DNA of 7,347 nt from Desulfosporosinus sp. UBA4726 (GTDB lineage: Bacteria; Bacillota; Desulfitobacteriia; Desulfitobacteriales; Desulfitobacteriaceae), in NCBI GenBank assembly GCA_002404215.1, contig DHJG01000205.1:1-7347 (forward strand), given 5' to 3'. The notes beneath the pieces were generated by a model, which was given only the letters and a program-made list of their open reading frames with translations, had not been told where the DNA came from and searched no databases. Within the stretch, counting starts at the first letter, position 1. The number at the start of each line of letters is the position of its first letter. Made by a program: the position numbers and the translations under genes. Of this stretch, positions 5,458-7,347 are shown piece after piece.

Positions 5458-5994
5458 TTGTGGTGCGTCCTGAAAATATCCATATGGGTTATATTAGGAA
5501 TCTTAAGCTATAATACTAGGAAAGTGCTGGGTAAGGAGAGAGGTTGCTTGGGATTCGTTCAACTGGTATTACTAGAAGAGCTGTTACTTATCTCATCCGG
5601 TATGATTTTTTTTGGAGGGATTTGGAGAACAGTTGCGGCAACTGTAGTTTTAAGTGGAATTAACTATTTTAGCCATGATCTAGCATTGTTTTGGCGATGG
5701 GAAATACCTCTTTTGCTTGGGGGAATGGCAGGAATGTTGCTCCTGCTTGTTGTCGGGCGAATTGCAAAGAAAAGTAAGGTTATAACCAGCTTGGCTGGAG
5801 GGCTGATCGGCTTAGTTATCTTTGGAGCTTTTGTCACGCCCGTTTTAGCAATAATCCTTGCAGCCTTAGTGTTCGGAACCGGTATTGTTCCTAAAAACGA
5901 AAAGAGTCATGTTCTTTGGAGCTTTACTCCAATGATAGTGCGTTTGATTTTAGGTATCGGAGGGATTATCTACGGGAACATCTTAACACTCTAA
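5458..5994 (+). CDS. Polytopic membrane protein of unknown function, 5' end uncertain
   Basis: This 178-residue, very hydrophobic protein has about six or seven membrane helices, roughly 4-19, 33-54, 57-71, 83-100, 109-124, 126-141 and 156-176. The glycine-rich pair SLAGGLIGLVIFGAF / TPVLAIILAALVFGTG after the cytoplasmic-looking GRIAKKSK recalls the layout of DUF456-type proteins, but I would not assign it. The only standard start is TTG at 5458 with a weak AAGG (5448-5451). The same frame is open back to the TAA at 5335-5337 and the 40 extra codons look protein-like (AVISPFFGLLGSIWSRLGF), yet hold no ATG, GTG or TTG. Either the protein begins at the TTG, or the gene lost its true start when DNA was joined at the repeat at 5328-5349. 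The DUF3231 terminator lies between, so it needs its own promoter; none is evident. Confidence 0.6.
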   Translation: MWCVLKISIWVILGILSYNTRKVLGKERGCLGFVQLVLLEELLLISSGMIFFGGIWRTVAATVVLSGINYFSHDLALFWRWEIPLLLGGMAGMLLLLVVGRIAKKSKVITSLAGGLIGLVIFGAFVTPVLAIILAALVFGTGIVPKNEKSHVLWSFTPMIVRLILGIGGIIYGNILTL

Positions 5995-6030
5995 GCCGTG
6001 TGAAATCGTTCAGTTAAGGTTATATAGCGT

Positions 6031-6081
6031 GGCTTCGGTGACGAAAGTCTCCTATCCCAAAAGAAATACTTCGCGACGAAG
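6031..6081 (+). other. Pair of similar small hairpins, possible structured RNA or repeat
   Basis: The first hairpin at 6031-6049 (GGCTTCG-GTGA-CGAAAGTC) has a GNRA-type GTGA loop, one G-U pair and a bulged A. The second at 6069-6081 is CTTCG-CGA-CGAAG. Both share CTTCG...CGAAG arms and a similar flank (AAGTCTCCT and GGGGTCCTC). The segment is richer in CG dinucleotides than its AT-rich surroundings and starts about 36 bases after the membrane protein's stop. Minus-strand frame 5993-6097 is open from a GTG for 34 codons, but the hairpins explain it equally well. Confidence 0.35.
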
Positions 6082-6190
6082 GGGGTCCTCACCTGTTATG
6101 ACTTATCTTATTTTTGTCTTTAGTCAATAAGTGGGATTTTGGTAAACTCCCATTTAAAGAATAGCTTGGTCAAAGCCATTTGTTGCAAGG

Positions 6191-6316
6191 TTGAAGGAAG
6201 GATATGTCCTAAACGTTGAATTTGGTATCGATTCGCTTTCAGAACAAGAACGGCGTTCGATGTTAGACTATTACATCCGTAAAATAAACGTTATTATCGA
6301 AACACAGAGCATATAG
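6191..6316 (+). CDS. Possible small protein or 3' gene remnant (41 codons)
   Basis: From TTG at 6191 the frame encodes 41 residues with a natural composition: KEGYVLNVEFGIDSLSEQER, RSMLDYYIRKIN and VIIETQSI. The middle would form an amphipathic helix. An AAGG sits directly against the TTG, too close for a good ribosome site, and the frame is open ten more codons upstream (FVAR..., no ATG, GTG or TTG) to the TAA at 6155-6157. This suggests the tail of a lost gene more than an intact small gene. I recognise no family. Confidence 0.25.
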   Translation: MKEGYVLNVEFGIDSLSEQERRSMLDYYIRKINVIIETQSI

Positions 6317-6507
6317 GAGGCAGAAGGCATTAGTAATAGACATTATCTGCAGTATGCAAAACCCTCAATTTCGACTAGTCTTTAGCTTTCAGGCCTTGCC
6401 ATCTACAAAAAACACCTGACAACCTCAACGCCACATCAATGCCCTCAACAATGTCCTAACAACCCTTTTGGGATCCAAATTTTAGAATTCGGTGGTAATG
6501 ATCTTGT

Positions 6508-7347
6508 CTAAGCCTTAGATAACCTCTTCCTATAATACTCCTCCAGCTTCCCATCACAATGCCCAACAATCCTCACCTTCTCCTCCCCCGTCAACTTCTT
6601 CCACACATGCCTATTAAACTCAACATACTCAATATCCCTACACCGACTCGTAAACCGCATATCCTCAAACCGCTTAAACGGATTCATAAAGATGTTTCTT
6701 TCGACATCCTTATTTGAATACCCATCCTTACAATAAAGACTTTGTTTCTTTTCAACGACCAATCCTTTTTCTTTTCTACCGCTGTAAAAATCCATAAAGT
6801 AATTCACGATATCCTCGACCAATACCCTGCCACTTTCATCAACATGTTCAAACATCGCTTTGAGAAGTACCGGTTTGTAGGAGAAACTCATATCCATGCT
6901 CCTGACCATATCCATAAACTTGTCTTTCATATTCGCAGGGGTAATAAGCTCCCAGCCATACTGTTTTGCATAATTCTCAATGGTTACTTCCTTAAAATAC
7001 TTAAAGCTTCGTTTGTCCCCAAATGGGACCTCTAAATCAGCGATTATCTTCCCTTCCCGCAAATATCGTTCAATGGTTTCCGTCTGAATATCGACCATTC
7101 TCACCAACTCCAGCTGGGAGATCATATCCTTAACTTCATCCTGCCAGTTAAATAGATCAATCAACTCATAATCAGCAACATCCACCGGAAAGTCTAGAAA
7201 AACAGAGGGTTTCTCCCCTCGGGCTATTAAATCCCAATCAAGCTGAAACTGTTTCTGTGAAGCAACAACGTACTCCCCTGTCTTATACTCTTTGAGATTA
7301 AACATCCTATGTAAGGAGTAAGGCACGTTAAACATACTGGCATTATC
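6508..7347 (-). CDS. C-terminal part of a large protein resembling DEAD/DEAH-box helicases
   Basis: The frame is open to the right edge (the window begins at DNAS before the first Met at 7335), so this is the last 279 residues of a longer protein that runs on beyond 7347; the Met is not a start. The helicase motor is not in the window. What is visible matches, from memory, the C-terminal region of large DEAD/DEAH-box family proteins of bacteria: HRMFNLKEYKTGEYVV, DWDLIARGEKPSVFLDFPV, NWQDEVKDMISQLELVRMVD, KYAKQYGW-like ENYAKQYGWELI, SYKPVLLKAMFEHVDESGR, EDIVNYFMDFYSGRKEKGL, NPFKRFEDMRF, and a closing EKVRIVGHCDGKLEEYYRKR. It is likely cytoplasmic and nucleic-acid linked; such genes are often accessory or defence-associated, but no partner is seen. 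The last 150 bases show extreme strand asymmetry. Confidence is good for a real gene, moderate for the family. Confidence 0.75.
   Translation of the reverse strand, partial: DNASMFNVPYSLHRMFNLKEYKTGEYVVASQKQFQLDWDLIARGEKPSVFLDFPVDVADYELIDLFNWQDEVKDMISQLELVRMVDIQTETIERYLREGKIIADLEVPFGDKRSFKYFKEVTIENYAKQYGWELITPANMKDKFMDMVRSMDMSFSYKPVLLKAMFEHVDESGRVLVEDIVNYFMDFYSGRKEKGLVVEKKQSLYCKDGYSNKDVERNIFMNPFKRFEDMRFTSRCRDIEYVEFNRHVWKKLTGEEKVRIVGHCDGKLEEYYRKRLSKA

Larger units (their letters stand above)
5995..6507. other. Intergenic stretch between converging genes
   Basis: This lies between the stop of the membrane protein gene and the stop of the leftward helicase-like gene. It holds the hairpin pair at 6031-6081, a weak stem TGGGA/TCCCA (near 6132-6153), the possible 41-codon gene at 6191-6316, and a C-rich, G-poor tract from about 6400. 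AGGAGG (6315-6320) looks like a ribosome site, but only a short frame without a standard start follows it. I see no clear terminator for either flanking gene. Confidence 0.5.

Noticed and set aside
6742..7035. Plus-strand open frame of 97 codons
   Set aside because: It is antisense to the helicase-like C-terminal frame, which has family-like motifs throughout.
1..7347. CRISPR array, tRNA or rRNA genes
   Set aside because: No regular repeat-spacer pattern, cloverleaf-like segment or rRNA signature was seen.

Overview
The window looks like chromosomal DNA of a low-GC, endospore-forming Bacillota. The support is AT-rich intergenic DNA, strong GGAGG-type ribosome sites, TTG/GTG starts, a pair of DUF3231 proteins (a family I know mainly from sporulating Bacillota) and a U-tract terminator. 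A clostridial genus of the Desulfosporosinus/Desulfitobacterium kind would fit, but the sequence shown does not settle that.

Left part (1-2460), minus strand: small unrelated genes separated by long AT-rich gaps. They are a pyridoxamine-5'-phosphate-oxidase-fold flavoprotein of the NimA type (119-607), a degraded fragment resembling a transposase C-terminus (752-907), a 58-residue two-helix membrane protein (999-1175), a membrane-anchored extracytoplasmic protein of unknown function (1353-1811), and a SAM-dependent methyltransferase that has lost its N-terminal tip and its C-terminal third (1850-2458). Short related repeats lie in the gaps and at both broken ends of the methyltransferase. This part reads as a patched, rearranged region rather than an operon.

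Middle (2461-5330), plus strand: about 590 bases without a convincing gene, ending in an 18-base perfect inverted repeat and a tandem octamer. Then come two paralogous two-domain DUF3231 proteins (3047-4111 and 4176-5249), each with its own strong ribosome site, 64 bases apart and closed by a clear intrinsic terminator. This is the one well-formed transcription unit of the window. The four domain copies suggest an internal duplication followed by a whole-gene duplication.

Right part: a polytopic membrane protein (5458-5994, plus) starts at a TTG although its frame stays open, without any start codon, back to a repeat copy next to the terminator. About 510 bases follow with two similar small hairpins and a possible 41-codon gene. 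Last is the C-terminal 279 residues of a large minus-strand protein resembling the C-terminal region of DEAD/DEAH-box helicases, running off the right edge.

No known defence or mobile system is complete here. The best candidates for something undescribed are the tandem DUF3231 unit with its operator-like leader, the small repeat family at gene junctions, and the paired hairpins after the membrane protein gene.
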